A stretch of 64,000 nucleotides of DNA from Pseudomonas rustica (lineage in GTDB: Bacteria > Pseudomonadota > Gammaproteobacteria > Pseudomonadales > Pseudomonadaceae), in contig NZ_JAGYHF010000004.1 in assembly GCF_018336155.1 (NCBI RefSeq), positions 124,001 to 188,000 of the forward strand, given 5' to 3'. Position numbers and translations under genes: made by a program. The notes under the pieces were generated by a model, which searched no databases, was not told the origin of the DNA, and saw only the letters and a program-made list of their open reading frames with translations. Shown here piece after piece: positions 39,291 through 46,992 of this stretch; positions within the stretch are counted from its first letter, which is position 1, and every line of letters begins with the position of its first letter.

Positions 39291-40028
39291 ATGAAAGCCT
39301 TGCCCCTGTTCGCCCTGAGTTTCTTGAGCGTGCTGCCCTTGAGCAGCCAAGCGATCCCTTTGAACGATGACTTTGCTGTGTTGGTGGATCTCACTTTAGC
39401 CAGCGACTACCGCACCCGTGGCATCTCGCAAACCCAGAATGACCCTGCCGTGCAGGCCGGTCTGACCCTCGCTCACAGCAGCGGTCTGTACCTCGGTGCC
39501 TGGAGTTCAAACGTCGATTTCGGCGGCGGTCTGAAAACCCGTCAGGAAGTCGATTACTACGCCGGTTGGCTTTGGCAAGCGACCGAGGATGTCAGCCTCG
39601 ATCTGGGCTACATCAAGTACGCTTACCCCAAGGAAAGCCAGTTCAACCAAGGGGAGGTCTACGGGATTCTCGGCGTGTACGGAGTGAAACTGGCGGCGTA
39701 TTACTCCAACGATGCGCCGGGGATCGATAGCAAGCAGAACTCGCTGTACACCTACATCGGTTACGAAACCGAGTTGCCGTACGACTCGGGGCTGAAGCTG
39801 CGTTACGGCAACATGGACTTCAAGGATCCGCATTTGTATTCGGCGTCTGGCAGCGCTGAAGACTCGTACCGCGAGTGGGAGGTGAAACTCACTCACAACC
39901 TCGCCGGCGTGGTGTTGGGCCTGAGTTACATCGACACGGACCTCTCACAGAGCCAATGCCTGAGTAACTGGGGCTTCAAGGACGTCTGCACCGCGACCGT
40001 CGTCGCCAGCGTCAGCAAATCCTTCTGA
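39291..40028 (+). CDS. TorF-family putative outer-membrane porin
   Basis: A 245-aa protein with a signal peptide ending near SSQA (residue ~21). The repeated amphipathic beta pattern begins VDLTLASDYRTRGISQTQNDPAVQAGLTLAHSSGLYLGAWSSNVDFG, the hallmark of the TorF/CHP02001 family, and the protein ends in F (ASVSKSF), as outer-membrane proteins do. SNWGFKDVC suggests a disulfide near the C-terminus. Location is inferred from family. It may give substrate access for the upstream exported amidohydrolase, 147 bp away and on the same strand. Function unknown. Confidence 0.85.
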   Translation: MKALPLFALSFLSVLPLSSQAIPLNDDFAVLVDLTLASDYRTRGISQTQNDPAVQAGLTLAHSSGLYLGAWSSNVDFGGGLKTRQEVDYYAGWLWQATEDVSLDLGYIKYAYPKESQFNQGEVYGILGVYGVKLAAYYSNDAPGIDSKQNSLYTYIGYETELPYDSGLKLRYGNMDFKDPHLYSASGSAEDSYREWEVKLTHNLAGVVLGLSYIDTDLSQSQCLSNWGFKDVCTATVVASVSKSF

Positions 40029-40040
40029 CAAATCGATCCG

Positions 40041-40135
40041 CTGTAGGAGCAAAGCTTGCTCGCGAAGGCGTTATGTCAGCCGACATTTTTGCTGACTGAT
40101 ACGACGCCTTCGCGAGCAAGCTCTGCTCCTACAGG
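40041..40135. repeat. REP hairpin, GTAGGAGCAAAGC class
   Basis: CTGTAGGAGCAAAGCTTGCT at the left is mirrored by the right arm ending AGCTCTGCTCCTACAG. It follows the TorF-type gene by 12 bp and probably ends its transcript. From 40136 to 40244 I see only the upstream region of the next gene. Confidence 0.88.
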
Positions 40136-40244
40136 GGCGGCGGTGTTTTCTGTAGTTGTTACAGGATGTTTACGCAATTTTTACTATTGTTCTTCTACAG
40201 TTACACGCGCAACCGTGTGTGTTTTCTATTTGAGTAGAGGAAAA

Positions 40245-41909
40245 ATGCGAATGGCTTTGGGCAACGGACTGCGTTTACCGTCCATCACTTCTACCCGACT
40301 GGTGCTGTTGTTTTCCTTGGCACTGGTCGCGCTGTATAACCTGGCGACCTGGAAGGCGCTAGGCACGCTGATCACCCTGCAAGGCGCGCACAAACTGGCG
40401 TTTCTCGCCTCCTTCGGGCTGTTTTTGTGGGCCGCCATCACCCTACTGCTGACGTTGGTGTCGTTCCGCTGGACGCTGAAACCGGCGCTCACCGTGGTCG
40501 CCCTGCTCTCGGCCTGCGCCGCGTATTTCATGAATGAATACGGGATCACCATCGACACGGTGATGATCCAGAACGTCTTCGAAACCAACCCGTTCGAAGC
40601 CACCGCGCTGTTCAACGGCAAATTGTTGACCTATGTGCTGCTGCTCGGCGTGCTGCCGGCGGTGTTGATCTGGCGTTGGCCGGTGAGTTATCGACCGTTC
40701 TTTCGCGGGTTGCTCAACAAGGTTCTGGTGATCGTCGGTTGCGTGCTGGTAATCGCCGCATCGGTAGGCACGTTCTATTCGACTTACGCGCCGATCTTTC
40801 GCGAAGAAGACAAGCTCACTCACTTCATCAACCCGACCAACTACATCTACGCGATCAGCAAATACACCAAGCAACGCCTGGGCATCAAAAAGCACTTCGT
40901 GGTGCAAGCCATCGGTGAGGACGCGGTGATGAACACCAAAGCGGCCAGCCGCGAGAAAAAATCGCTGATGGTGTTTGTCGTCGGCGAAACCGCCCGGGCC
41001 GATCATTTCTCGTTGAACGGTTATGAGCGCGAGACCAATCCCGAGCTGAGCAAACTCGACATTCTCAACTTCACGCAAGTGCATTCCTGCGGCACGTCGA
41101 CGGCGGTGTCGGTGCCATGCATGTTTTCGATGTTTCCGCGTGAGGATTACAGCGACAAGAAAGGCAAAACCTACGAAGGCCTGCTCGACATTCTTCAACG
41201 GGTTGGCGTGCAGGTGTTGTGGCTGGACAACAACAGCGACTGCAAAGGCACCTGCCTGCGCGTGCCGCACCGTGACATCGCGAAGAATCAACCGGGGCCG
41301 TTCTGCGACGGCAATAACTGCCTCGACGAAGCATTGCTGCAAGACCTGCAAAGCTATATCGATAGCCTCAAGGGCCACGCGATCATCGTCCTGCACGCCG
41401 ACGGCAGCCACGGCCCGGAATACTACGAGCGCTATCCGCAAGCGCTGGAGCGCTTTAAACCGATCTGCCACACCAATCAGTTGGGCAGTTGCAGTCGCGA
41501 TGAACTGGTGAATGTCTACGACAACACGATTCTGTACACCGACCATTTCCTCGCCAAGGTGATCGAGTTGCTCAAACGCAATCAGGCGACGCTGGATACG
41601 TCGATGATTTATGTGTCCGATCATGGCGAATCACTGGGTGAGAACGGCCTGTATCTGCATGCGGCGCCGTATGCATTGGCGCCGGAAGCGCAGACGCATG
41701 TGCCGATGGTGATGTGGTTTGGTGATCACACACTGGCCAATGAAGGGATTGATCGCGGTTGCTTGCAGGGCAAGACCGGGGAAGCCGGTTTGAGCCACGA
41801 CAACCTGTTTCATTCGGTGCTCGGGTTGTTTGAAGTGAAGACGTCGCTGTATCAACCGGGGCTGGATATTTTCCACGGCTGCCGGCCCTCAATGACAGCC
41901 GCGCAATAA
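40245..41909 (+). CDS. eptA: Lipid A phosphoethanolamine transferase (EptA/MCR family)
   Basis: A 554-aa inner-membrane enzyme. Five hydrophobic helices occupy residues ~15-175, followed by a periplasmic sulfatase-like domain. Zinc/catalytic motifs: FVVGETARADHFSLNGYERETNP with the Glu ligand, SCGTSTAVSVPCMFSMF with the nucleophilic Thr, and YVSDHGESLGENGLYLHAAPYA with Asp, His and the downstream His. Disulfide-forming cysteines (SDCKGTC; FCDGNNC; CHTNQLGSC) are kept. ATG 40245 has AGAGG upstream. Such enzymes add phosphoethanolamine to lipid A and lower polymyxin binding; this chromosomal copy is intrinsic. No PmrAB-type regulator is adjacent. Confidence 0.92.
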   Translation: MRMALGNGLRLPSITSTRLVLLFSLALVALYNLATWKALGTLITLQGAHKLAFLASFGLFLWAAITLLLTLVSFRWTLKPALTVVALLSACAAYFMNEYGITIDTVMIQNVFETNPFEATALFNGKLLTYVLLLGVLPAVLIWRWPVSYRPFFRGLLNKVLVIVGCVLVIAASVGTFYSTYAPIFREEDKLTHFINPTNYIYAISKYTKQRLGIKKHFVVQAIGEDAVMNTKAASREKKSLMVFVVGETARADHFSLNGYERETNPELSKLDILNFTQVHSCGTSTAVSVPCMFSMFPREDYSDKKGKTYEGLLDILQRVGVQVLWLDNNSDCKGTCLRVPHRDIAKNQPGPFCDGNNCLDEALLQDLQSYIDSLKGHAIIVLHADGSHGPEYYERYPQALERFKPICHTNQLGSCSRDELVNVYDNTILYTDHFLAKVIELLKRNQATLDTSMIYVSDHGESLGENGLYLHAAPYALAPEAQTHVPMVMWFGDHTLANEGIDRGCLQGKTGEAGLSHDNLFHSVLGLFEVKTSLYQPGLDIFHGCRPSMTAAQ

Positions 41910-41918
41910 CCCGACTGG

Positions 41919-41960
41919 CTGATTGCTGATTGCTGATTGCTGATTGCTGATTGCTGATTG
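41919..41960. repeat. Heptamer tandem repeat, six exact copies of CTGATTG
   Basis: Six perfect copies of CTGATTG occupy 42 bp, 9 bp after the eptA stop. They lie outside any gene, so slippage would change spacing in the 3' untranslated region rather than a reading frame. Confidence 0.95.
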
Positions 41961-41971
41961 GCAATGATCAA

Positions 41972-42057
41972 TGTAGGAGCTGCCGAAGGCTGCGATCTTT
42001 TGATGTTGATTGTTAAAAACAGGATCAAAAGATCGCAGCCTTCGGCAGCTCCTACAG
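41972..42057. repeat. REP hairpin, GTAGGAGCTGCC class
   Basis: TGTAGGAGCTGCCGAAGGCT is mirrored by the right arm ending at 42057, with a GATCTTTTGATG/CAGGATCAAAAGATC inner stem. It sits between the convergent eptA and DUF971 genes and likely ends both transcripts. Confidence 0.88.
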
Positions 42058-42063
42058 GGATTG

Positions 42064-42336
42064 TCATAGGTTTGCCAGATAGGCCCACGGGTAGATGCCG
42101 CGTTGGTGGCCGTCGCTGAAGATCAGTTGCACGCCGTAGCCTTGGGGATTGAGTTCGATCAGGCGAATGCGCTCATCGACCATCGGCACCATGCCTTTCA
42201 GGCGAAAGGCGCGGCATTGCGAGCAGGGGCACTGGCGGCGCAGTTCGGCGTGGTTGAGTTGCTGTTCACGGCCATCCGGCCAGCTCAGGCGCAGCGTTCG
42301 TTCACTTTGTGAATTACCGACGGACAACGGATTCAT
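42064..42336 (-). CDS. DUF971 protein (gamma-butyrobetaine hydroxylase-like N-terminal fold)
   Basis: A 90-aa protein: LRLSWPDGREQQLNHAELRRQCPCSQCRAF, then IRLIELNPQGYGVQLIFSDGHQRGIYPWAYL. This is the small zinc-binding DUF971/GBBH-N fold with CPCSQC as the metal site. The ATG overlaps the HEAT-repeat gene's stop as ATGA, so it is the last gene of a coupled operon with ATPase and permease. DUF971 proteins often occur near iron-sulfur proteins. A role in handling the cluster's Fe-S partner is speculation. Confidence 0.88.
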   Translation of the reverse strand: MNPLSVGNSQSERTLRLSWPDGREQQLNHAELRRQCPCSQCRAFRLKGMVPMVDERIRLIELNPQGYGVQLIFSDGHQRGIYPWAYLANL

Positions 42337-43295
42337 TGCAGCTGACTCAGGGCAATGCGCACGGCTTTGCGCACTTCCGGGTCGCCGTCATCCTGCGCGA
42401 CCTGCAACGCCGCTACGGCGCCGCGATCATTCAGTTCACCCAAGGCGAGCGCGGCTTCTTTGCGCAGGTTGCTGATGCGATGGCCGAGGGTGTCGATTAA
42501 TGCGTCCAGCGCCGGAGCGAAACGCAGGCGACCGAGGCTGCGCGTGGCACGCAAACGTACCTGCCAATAGTCATCGCTCAAGGCGTCAACCAGTGCTGAG
42601 CCCGCGTCAATGTGGCCGATCTTGCCCAAAGTCGTCGCGGCTTCTTCGCGCACTTGCCAGGCGTTGTCCTGCAAGGCCTGGCGCAGGGCTGGCAGAACGT
42701 CGGCGCTGGAGGCGAGGCCCAATGCACCCGTGGCGGCGCGGCGAACTTCGGTGTCGGGATCGTCGCTGGCCAATCTTGCTAATGCCGGTAACGCGTCGAG
42801 TTGCTTGAGCCAGCCGAGTACGCCCACCGCTTCGCGGCGAACGCTGGCATCGGCATCGTTCAGCGCAGTGACCGCAGCGGGTGCGGCATCGGCGAATCGC
42901 AGTTCACGCAATGCACGGAACGCCGCAATACGAACGCTGACATCAGCGTGATCAGTCCACGGCAGAATCACCCGCCCCGCCGCTTCGGTTTTGAGCAAGC
43001 TCAGGCTCTGCGCGGCAGCGGATTGCACCGAGGGCGCGGGATCAGTCAACGCCTCGCACAAGGCTTGCACGACGTCTTCATCTTCCCAGGCCTCCAGCAA
43101 TCGCGCGGCTTCAGCGCGGACTTCTTCAGCGGGGTCCTGCCCCAAGCGATCCACCAGCCAGAGCAGGCCATCCGGCTCTTCAAGATCGGCCAGATCAATC
43201 AGGGCAATACGCCGCACCCCGGCGTCTTCAGCGGTCAGGCGCGGTTGCAGGGCGAGGATGTCATCGTTATCGGTCACAGCAAAAATAGAGGTCAT
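42333..43295 (-). CDS. HEAT-repeat protein within an ABC transporter/flavoprotein operon
   Basis: A 320-aa soluble protein made almost wholly of HEAT repeats of about 31 residues (DPAPSVQSAAAQSLSLLKTEAAGRVILPWTDHADVSVRIAAFRALRELRFADAAPAAVTALNDADASVRREAVGVLGWLKQLDALPALARLASDDPDTEVRRAATGALGL, and so on), roughly eight to nine repeats. It overlaps the ATPase stop by 4 bp and the DUF971 start by 4 bp, so it is translationally coupled to the transporter. HEAT scaffolds bind proteins or cofactors; its partner is unknown. Confidence 0.88.
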   Translation of the reverse strand: MTSIFAVTDNDDILALQPRLTAEDAGVRRIALIDLADLEEPDGLLWLVDRLGQDPAEEVRAEAARLLEAWEDEDVVQALCEALTDPAPSVQSAAAQSLSLLKTEAAGRVILPWTDHADVSVRIAAFRALRELRFADAAPAAVTALNDADASVRREAVGVLGWLKQLDALPALARLASDDPDTEVRRAATGALGLASSADVLPALRQALQDNAWQVREEAATTLGKIGHIDAGSALVDALSDDYWQVRLRATRSLGRLRFAPALDALIDTLGHRISNLRKEAALALGELNDRGAVAALQVAQDDGDPEVRKAVRIALSQLQ

Positions 43296-44140
43296 AGGGC
43301 AAATCGCGGCAAAGGGTTTTCGGGAGGCAGACCGAGCGGGTTGAGGCGCGGCAGCGGTCGGTCGTCGTCGTGGCGCAGCAGGTCGAGGCAGTGGCGTTTG
43401 AGGCGCGAGAACTCAGGGCTGGTGACCAGTTCGCTGGTGCGTGGTCGGGCGAAGTCGAGGCGCAGATCTTCGATGATGCGCCCCGGCCGTGCGCTCATCA
43501 CCAGCAAGCGATCGGCAAGAAATAGCGCCTCGTCGATGTCGTGGGTGACGAACACCACGGTGGTGCGGATGCGTGTCCAGATGTCCAGCAGCAGCTCTTG
43601 CATGTTCAGGCGGGTCAGCGCATCCAGCGCGCCGAACGGCTCGTCCATCAGCAACAGGCGTGGGCGATTGACCAGCACACGGGCGATTTCCACGCGTTGC
43701 TGCATGCCGCCAGAGAGTTGATCGGGCCAGCGTTCGGCAAAGCCTTCGAGGCCGACCAGTTTGAGAATATCGTCAGCAGCGCGATGCCGTTCAGCCTTGC
43801 CGATGCCGCGCATCTTCAGGCCGAAAGCGACGTTGTCGCGCACCGTGCGCCACGGAAACAGCGTGTGATGCTGGAACACCATGCCGCGCTGCGGTGATGG
43901 GCCAGACACTTCGCCGCCATCAACTTTCAGGCTGCCGGCGTGAGCGCTCAAATGCCCGGCCAATGCACCGAGCAACGTCGATTTGCCGCAACCGGACGGG
44001 CCGAGAATGCACACGAACTGGCCGGGCTCAATCTGGCAATCGAGGCCTTGCACCGCTTCAAAGGCTTCGCGACCTTCGCCGAGGACGATGGACAATTGGC
44101 GAATATCGATCCGCCCTTCCGGGGTTTGCATCGCGCTCAT
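43292..44140 (-). CDS. ABC transporter ATPase, SsuB/TauB type
   Basis: A 282-aa ATPase: Walker A GPSGCGKSTLLGAL, Q-loop FQHHTLFPWRTVRDNVAFGL, signature LSGGMQQRVEIARVL, Walker B LLLMDEPFGALD, switch His in VTHDIDEALFLADRLLVMS. This is the nitrate/sulfonate/taurine importer class. The ATG at 44140 shares its last base with the permease stop. A C-terminal ~45 residues after RPRTSELVTSPEF... extend the usual SsuB length slightly. It works with the permease and binding protein. Confidence 0.92.
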   Translation of the reverse strand: MSAMQTPEGRIDIRQLSIVLGEGREAFEAVQGLDCQIEPGQFVCILGPSGCGKSTLLGALAGHLSAHAGSLKVDGGEVSGPSPQRGMVFQHHTLFPWRTVRDNVAFGLKMRGIGKAERHRAADDILKLVGLEGFAERWPDQLSGGMQQRVEIARVLVNRPRLLLMDEPFGALDALTRLNMQELLLDIWTRIRTTVVFVTHDIDEALFLADRLLVMSARPGRIIEDLRLDFARPRTSELVTSPEFSRLKRHCLDLLRHDDDRPLPRLNPLGLPPENPLPRFAL

Positions 44141-44922
44141 CAGGCTTTTCCTCGCGGTCGATGCCAAGGCGTAAACAACCCGCCCAGACGTTTGATCAGC
44201 AGACTGCTGCCCATGCCCAACACCCCGATCAAGAGCATGCCGACGACGATGTCGGCATAGTTCTGAATGGTGTAGGACTCCCAGGTGTAATAGCCGATGC
44301 CGAACTGGCCGGAGATCATTTCCGCCGTGACCAGGCAGAACCATGAAGTGCCCATGCCGATCGCCAAACCGGTGATGATGCTTGGCGCAGCGCCGGGCAG
44401 GATCACTTCCAGCAGGATCGCCCGGCGCCCTGCCCCGAGGCTTTTTGCTGAGGCGATCAGGCGTGGGTCGACGCCTTCGACGCCGTGCACGGTGTTCAGC
44501 AGAATCGGGAACAGCGCGCCGGTGAAGGTGATGAAGACCATCGACAATTCGGAGGACGGGAACATCAGAATCGCCAGCGGAATCCAGGCGACGGCGGGGA
44601 TTGGGCGCAGGACTTCCAGCGGTGGCAGCAGCAGGTCTTCGGCCCATTTTGAACGGCCGATGGCGAGGCCCAGGGCGATGCCGATCACCAGTGCCGCGAG
44701 GTAGCCGGCGAAGACGCGGCTGAGGCTGGCGGTCAGGTGTTGCAGGAGCTTGCCGGAGTCGCCGAGGCCCAGCGCGGCTTCGATCACCGCGATGGGTGTC
44801 GGCACGTTAGCGAAGGTGACGAGGCCGAGGTTCCAGTGGTGGCTGGCGGCGAGTTGCCAGAACAGCAGGCAGAGCAGCAATGAAGCGGCCCTCGGAACCC
44901 AGCGAAAGTAAGGTAGATACAC
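44140..44922 (-). CDS. ABC transporter permease, SsuC/TauC type
   Basis: A 260-aa membrane protein with about six helices. The EAA-type loop is ASAKSLGAGRRAILLEVILPGAAPSIITG, and PPLEVLRPIPAVAWIPLAILMFPSSELSMVFITFTGALFPILLNT is typical of SsuC/TauC/NrtB permeases. It overlaps the ATPase start by one base and is separated from the upstream binding-protein gene by a REP hairpin. Confidence 0.92.
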   Translation of the reverse strand: MYLPYFRWVPRAASLLLCLLFWQLAASHHWNLGLVTFANVPTPIAVIEAALGLGDSGKLLQHLTASLSRVFAGYLAALVIGIALGLAIGRSKWAEDLLLPPLEVLRPIPAVAWIPLAILMFPSSELSMVFITFTGALFPILLNTVHGVEGVDPRLIASAKSLGAGRRAILLEVILPGAAPSIITGLAIGMGTSWFCLVTAEMISGQFGIGYYTWESYTIQNYADIVVGMLLIGVLGMGSSLLIKRLGGLFTPWHRPRGKA

Positions 44923-44946
44923 AATAATTCCTCACAACCGAGATCT

Positions 44947-45055
44947 GATCGTTCCCACGCTCTGCGTGGGAATGCATCCCGTGACGCTCCGCGTCACATC
45001 CAAAGCGGACGCAGAGCGTCCATTGAGGCGTTCCCACGCAGAGCGTGGGAACGAT
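44947..45055. repeat. REP hairpin, GATCGTTCCCACGC class
   Basis: The arms GATCGTTCCCACGCTCTGCG and its inverse enclose a GTGACGCTCCGCGTCAC stem. It separates the binding protein gene (45067) from the permease (44922), inside an operon. Confidence 0.88.
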
Positions 45056-45066
45056 CTACGTTTGAG

Positions 45067-46470
45067 TTAACGACTGGCAACGGCTTGGGTGGTGGCATCG
45101 GTGAAGTCAAAGACTTTGCCGCCCTGCGCCGAGGCAAATTGCTGAGCCTGGCCTTTGAGCAGGAAGGCGCTCAAGCGCCCCTTGGCATCACTGGCAAACC
45201 ATGCCTGCTCAGCCAACAACTTGATCCCGCTATCACTGGCCTGTGCATACACCGCCCGAACGCTCTTGCCTTCCTGCTTCAACGCCGCCAGCGCAGTAAA
45301 CGCCTCTTCCGCCGAGGCGTACTGGCGCACCTTGTCCTCACCGCGCACCCAGATTTCGGCGACATGACTGAAGTCGGTAATTGCCTTACCCGTTGCGGCA
45401 TCCGTGGCTTTCAACGGCGTCTGTGCGTAATCCGCCAACTGCGCCGTGTAATCCAGACCCGACGCCTTGAACGCCGCACGAACGTATTGATCGTCAATGA
45501 AGTTGTTCAGATCGAGCCCACGATCAGCTTTCTTCAGCAGCTTCAGCGTATCGATCGCCGTACCCACCGCCTGACGATATTCCGGCTTCCAGCTCAGGTC
45601 GCGGGTCTGTACACCGAGCGGGCCGTGGAACAGATAATTCACCTCAGCATCGACACCGGTGACTTTGGCGATCAGCTCGCTGTACTTCTCAGGCTCAGCG
45701 GCGAGCAACTGATTGGCCTCGATGCTCGCACGCAGATAAGCGACGACGACTTCCGGGTACTTCTTCGCATACGCCTGATCCACCAGCGCACCATGGAACG
45801 TCGGCGCATTGGCCTGGGCGCCGTCATAAATCTTGCGCGCGAAACCCCGGCTCGGGAACAGTTCGGCGAACGGCACAAAATCGGCGTGAGCGTCGATTTT
45901 GCCGGCCTGCAACGCGGAGCCGGCGACTTCCGGCGGCTGGGCGATGATGTTCACATCTTTCAGTGGATCCCAGCCCTGCGCCGCGACGGCACGCAGCAAC
46001 ATGCCGTGCGCGGTGGAGGCGAACGGCACGGAAATGGTCTTGCCCTTGAGTTCGCTCAGCGACTGCACACCCGATGCGCTCGGCACGACAATGCCGTTGC
46101 CGCTGCCCTTGATGCTGCCCGACAACACACTGATAAACAGGCTGTGCTTGCCGGCGGTTTCAAACGCCACGCCGTTGAACGCACCAGGGAAATCGGCCAT
46201 GGCGCCGAAGTCGAGCTTGCCGGCGACCATCTCGTTGGTCAGCGGTGCGCCGCTGGTGAAGTTTTTCCACTGCACATCGTACTTGGCGTCTTTGTAGGCG
46301 CCGTCGTGGGGCAGGTATTTGTCGAGCAGTCCGAGTTCACGAATCAACAACCCGCCAGCGGCGCAGTTGATGGTGGTGTCCTGGGTGCCGATGGCGATGC
46401 GGATGGTTTCAGCCGAGGCCGACACGGTGAACGAAGCCAGTACCAGACCGGCGATTGCTGCACGCAACAT
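45067..46470 (-). CDS. ABC substrate-binding protein (NMT1/SsuA type) with an extra NosL-like C-terminal region
   Basis: A 467-aa protein from ATG 46470 (AGGGGAAACAACC upstream), signal peptide to about residue 21 (ASAETIRIA). Residues ~22-330 match NMT1/SsuA binding proteins (LLIRELGLLDKYLP, GKLDFGAMADFPGAF, VPFASTAHGMLLRAVAAQG). The family is usually ~320-340 aa. The last ~110 residues (KVRQYASAEEAFTALAALKQEGKSVRAVYAQ, AWFASDAKGRLSAFLLKG, FASAQGGKVFDF) resemble a NosL domain, without the usual Met-rich metal site that I can see. The extra domain is my inference. Ligand unknown. Confidence 0.82.
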   Translation of the reverse strand: MLRAAIAGLVLASFTVSASAETIRIAIGTQDTTINCAAGGLLIRELGLLDKYLPHDGAYKDAKYDVQWKNFTSGAPLTNEMVAGKLDFGAMADFPGAFNGVAFETAGKHSLFISVLSGSIKGSGNGIVVPSASGVQSLSELKGKTISVPFASTAHGMLLRAVAAQGWDPLKDVNIIAQPPEVAGSALQAGKIDAHADFVPFAELFPSRGFARKIYDGAQANAPTFHGALVDQAYAKKYPEVVVAYLRASIEANQLLAAEPEKYSELIAKVTGVDAEVNYLFHGPLGVQTRDLSWKPEYRQAVGTAIDTLKLLKKADRGLDLNNFIDDQYVRAAFKASGLDYTAQLADYAQTPLKATDAATGKAITDFSHVAEIWVRGEDKVRQYASAEEAFTALAALKQEGKSVRAVYAQASDSGIKLLAEQAWFASDAKGRLSAFLLKGQAQQFASAQGGKVFDFTDATTQAVASR

Positions 46471-46618
46471 GGTTGTTTCCCCTCGAATCATTTATTTGAG
46501 TTCGTCTCCGCCGCGATCAGGGCGCGGTGGGAAACGAGGGGTTTTCGGTGAATCCAGCGTCCGGGGTTTGCCGGATGGCTAATGGTTTGCCACAAATCCC
46601 AAATGTGGGAGACCCCTT

Positions 46619-46708
46619 GTGGGAGGGGGCTTGCTCCCGAAAACGGTGTTCCAGTCAACAGAGATGCCAGCCATGCCGGCCTCTTCGGGAGCAAGCTCCC
46701 TCCCACAT
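46619..46708. repeat. REP hairpin, GGGAGGGGGCTTGCTCCC class
   Basis: TGTGGGAGGGGGCTTGCTCC is mirrored by a right arm ending GAGCAAGCTCCCTCCCACA. It stands between the ferredoxin gene and the binding protein gene, where it could lower transporter expression relative to the enzyme genes. Confidence 0.88.
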
Positions 46709-46720
46709 TTCGATTGCGTT

Positions 46721-46966
46721 TCAACGCAATAAATAGGGGATGTCGACTTTCACGGCACCCGTCGGGCAATCCTTCTCGCACGGCATGCAGTACCAGCATT
46801 CATCGAACGCCATGTAGGCCTTCTGCGTCGCCGGATTAATCGCCAGCAAGTCCATCGGGCAAACGTCGACACACACGGTGCAGCCCTTTTCGGCGATGCA
46901 TTTGTCCTCGTCCACGGTGACGGGGGCGTTGGAGCGGAAGAAGATTTCTTGAGCTTGATAGGCCAT
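46721..46966 (-). CDS. AprB-like two-cluster 4Fe-4S ferredoxin subunit
   Basis: An 81-aa iron-sulfur protein. The first cluster is CIAEKGCTVCVDVCP, the second CWYCMPCEKDCPTG. The wording around them (VDEDKCIAEKGCTVCVDVCPMDLLAIN; FDECWYCMPCEKDCPTGAVKVDIPY) resembles the beta subunit of adenylylsulfate reductase, which is longer. It lies 26 bp downstream of the AprA-like flavoprotein gene and is very likely its electron-transfer partner. Cytoplasmic. Confidence 0.9.
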   Translation of the reverse strand: MAYQAQEIFFRSNAPVTVDEDKCIAEKGCTVCVDVCPMDLLAINPATQKAYMAFDECWYCMPCEKDCPTGAVKVDIPYLLR

Positions 46967-46992
46967 GGTTCGGACTCTCTTTCAGGTGTGCA

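Noticed and set aside
45085..46551. 488-residue plus-strand frame opposite the binding-protein gene
   Set aside because: Antisense shadow; the minus strand has a signal peptide and binding-protein motifs.
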